Source: Coemansia sp. RSA 922
Lineage: Eukaryota > Kickxellomycota > Kickxellomycetes > Kickxellales > Kickxellaceae
Assembly: GCA_027577415.1 (NCBI GenBank)
Contig: JANBQS010000491.1
Span: 1-16,831, forward strand
DNA: 16,831 bases
Reading direction: 5' to 3'
Below are positions 15,785 to 16,831 of the stretch, in pieces. The position numbers were made by a program, and so were the translations under genes. Every line of letters begins with the position of its first letter. The stretch's first letter is position 1. The notes under the pieces were generated by a model. The model saw only the letters and a program-made list of their open reading frames with translations, ran no database searches and was not told where the DNA came from.

Positions 15785-16360
15785 TCATCTGTCTGGTGGA
15801 GTAGTGTCTACAAACATATCAAAGGTCGCGTCCGCCAGCAACAATGTGACAATGCCAAACATCACACCGACTTGTACTTTAAAGCTTGGTGCGCCAATCC
15901 TCGCCCTACACAAATGTTGCTGTGTATCGTACACCCTCTTACACTCCTCCGCCTTACGTCCCGGCACACACATAGCGATCTTGTTCCAATCCACCTCACG
16001 CTTCCCACTGCTAGTCAAAAGAAGAGGTCTTTCGGCTCGACGCGCATTCCTGACCACCTTTTCCAACTCTTCGCGAGACCACATGGGACTACGTGGCTGC
16101 GAATGATCCAATAGACCCTTTTGTAACTCGTAGAAGCGGCTTTTACATAGGTTGCCGTCTACTTTTACGTGCATGCCTACCCATCGCCAGTCTATATCGT
16201 TGCCTTTGTGATGGTCCAAGTATTGGTCGTAGACGTAGTTGAATAGTGTTTGGGTTTGCTCTGGAGACATGCCCGATTGATTCTTCGTTTTGTTGGATAC
16301 TATGGCAGGTGCTCGCCGCTGCATGGCGCTACGCAGCGTGGACATTGCACGTAAAGCCAT
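15785..16360 (-). CDS. Two-repeat Myb/SANT-like protein, possibly mitochondrial
   Basis: 191 residues from the first in-frame ATG (16360); the frame upstream begins at GTG. The N-terminus MALRAMSTLRSAMQRRAPAI is rich in Arg, Ala and Ser and has no acidic residue, which is typical of a mitochondrial presequence. Two Myb/SANT-like helical repeats follow: residues about 31-80 (W58, W60, V61, then CKSRFYELQ) and about 93-147 (W94, the segment VDWNKIAMCVPGRKAEECKR with W125). The pattern W..IA..V..R....C..+Y is the Myb third-helix signature. The tail (161-180) is hydrophobic, VQVGVMFGIVTLLLADATF, and could be a membrane segment or intron read-through. Known Myb repeats bind DNA; combined with the presequence, a role in mitochondrial DNA or RNA is possible but unproven. 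It is divergent from LTN1. Confidence 0.7.
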   Translation of the reverse strand: MALRAMSTLRSAMQRRAPAIVSNKTKNQSGMSPEQTQTLFNYVYDQYLDHHKGNDIDWRWVGMHVKVDGNLCKSRFYELQKGLLDHSQPRSPMWSREELEKVVRNARRAERPLLLTSSGKREVDWNKIAMCVPGRKAEECKRVYDTQQHLCRARIGAPSFKVQVGVMFGIVTLLLADATFDMFVDTTPPDR

Positions 16361-16616
16361 TGGTAAGTAAAAAAAAAGATCGAGAATAAAGCGAGTGTAA
16401 GGAAAGCGATAAAAAGAGGGGGGTAAAAAAATCACTTGAAGAAATAATTTGTTCGCTTTTTTTGCCTCTTTTGGGGCATCTGTTTCCGCAAAGAAGCGAA
16501 GAGGCTTTTTGGATTTGAATTTGCTGCGGTATTGGAAAAAAATTCTTTCTTTCTTATTCTCTCTTTTTTGGTGTCTAATTTCGATTTATATTTAGTTTCA
16601 TTTGCTATCGCCTAAA
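16361..16616. promoter_or_regulatory. Divergent promoter region of the Myb-like gene and LTN1
   Basis: 256 nt between two head-to-head ATGs. It contains A8 and T-rich tracts, the box-like GATTTATATTTAGT (about 16583), and runs of TTCTTTC. I see no clear TATA box for either gene, suggesting a shared nucleosome-depleted promoter. Confidence 0.5.
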
Positions 16617-16831
16617 ATGTCAGGAAAGGGAAAGCAGCCACGCGTCAAGGGCAACCTCAAGCCCACTAGTAGCAGGTAAGGAATACACAAGATCAAAAAA
16701 ACCTATTATTTTTTTCTACTGCCAGGGTCAAATTCACTAATACTATAATTTCCGTTGTAGTCGGGCAGCAGACTTGCTGGGCGGAGACATGTCAGCGATA
16801 AATGCGTTTAAGGCGAACCCAGCTCTAGCGT
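16617..16831 (+). CDS. LTN1: Listerin E3 ubiquitin ligase, N-terminal fragment (two exons, incomplete)
   Basis: Exon 1 is 16617-16675 (19 codons plus two bases). The intron is 16676-16760 (85 nt), donor GTAAGG, CACTAAT branch-like sequence, and acceptor TTGTAG. Exon 2 starts at 16761 and continues past the right edge. The spliced product begins MSGKGKQPRVKGNLKPTSSS, then RAADLLGGDM. This matches the conserved Listerin N-terminus (basic KGNL+P(S/T)SS followed by RAAELL). Listerin is the RING E3 ligase of ribosome-associated quality control that ubiquitinates nascent chains on stalled 60S subunits; the N-terminal region docks to the 60S/NEMF side. Only about 45 residues are visible, so the call rests on this segment; the HEAT repeats and C-terminal RING lie outside. 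An alternative acceptor, GCCAG at about 16725, would break the match. Confidence 0.78.

Noticed and set aside
1..16831. CRISPR arrays, insertion sequences or bacterial operons
   Set aside because: No regularly spaced repeats, terminal inverted repeats with transposase, or Shine-Dalgarno-led gene clusters were seen; introns and gene content indicate a eukaryote.

Overview
The window looks like nuclear DNA of a fungus. The evidence is mostly intron-poor, closely packed genes, short introns (74, 100 and 85 nt) with GT..AG ends and CTAAC/CTAAT-type branch sites, one class II tRNA-Leu, and proteins typical of a fungal cell. A clear homologue of the kinetochore protein Zwilch is present. From general knowledge, Zwilch is missing from budding yeast and most Dikarya, so an early-diverging fungus is likely. 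Zoopagomycota (Kickxellales-like) is a guess, not a result.

Layout, left to right. Positions 1-1530 hold two minus-strand tandem paralogues of about 119 aa. Each has a TATA box 80-95 nt upstream of its first ATG and an ACACGTGT palindrome further upstream. Positions 1738-3668 hold two unrecognised minus-strand genes: a single-exon 370-aa protein (helical Met/Gln-rich N-terminus, beta-rich remainder) and a 130-aa helical protein that becomes visible only after two introns are removed. Positions 4635-7541 hold a convergent pair, ARL2 (plus) and a Zwilch homologue (minus), with 21 nt between stop codons. Positions 8637-11107 hold a long-chain acyl-CoA synthetase with a probable 5'UTR intron and two upstream ORFs, the second ending 2 nt before the main ATG. 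Positions 11386-11822 hold a 48-codon candidate ORF, a hairpin followed by a T tract, and tRNA-Leu(AAG), all on the minus strand. Positions 12086-14948 are gene-poor. At 14949-15178 a TATA box precedes a 38-codon ORF. Positions 15785-16831 hold a Myb/SANT-like protein (minus) divergent from the first exons of a Listerin (LTN1) E3 ligase gene that runs off the right edge.

How the genes relate. ARL2 (tubulin folding, ciliary and lipidated cargo in other eukaryotes) and Zwilch (Rod-Zwilch-ZW10 checkpoint complex) both touch microtubule biology, but their adjacency may be chance. The acyl-CoA synthetase, tRNA and LTN1 are unrelated housekeeping functions. The most informative points are the Zwilch homologue, the TATA-driven small-protein paralogues with shared promoter words, the uORF arrangement on the acyl-CoA synthetase, and the cryptic three-exon gene. 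I did not find convincing evidence of a wholly new multi-gene system.

Several long open frames begin at TTG or GTG rather than ATG. I have restarted these genes at the first in-frame ATG, supported by promoter position or a splice acceptor where possible.
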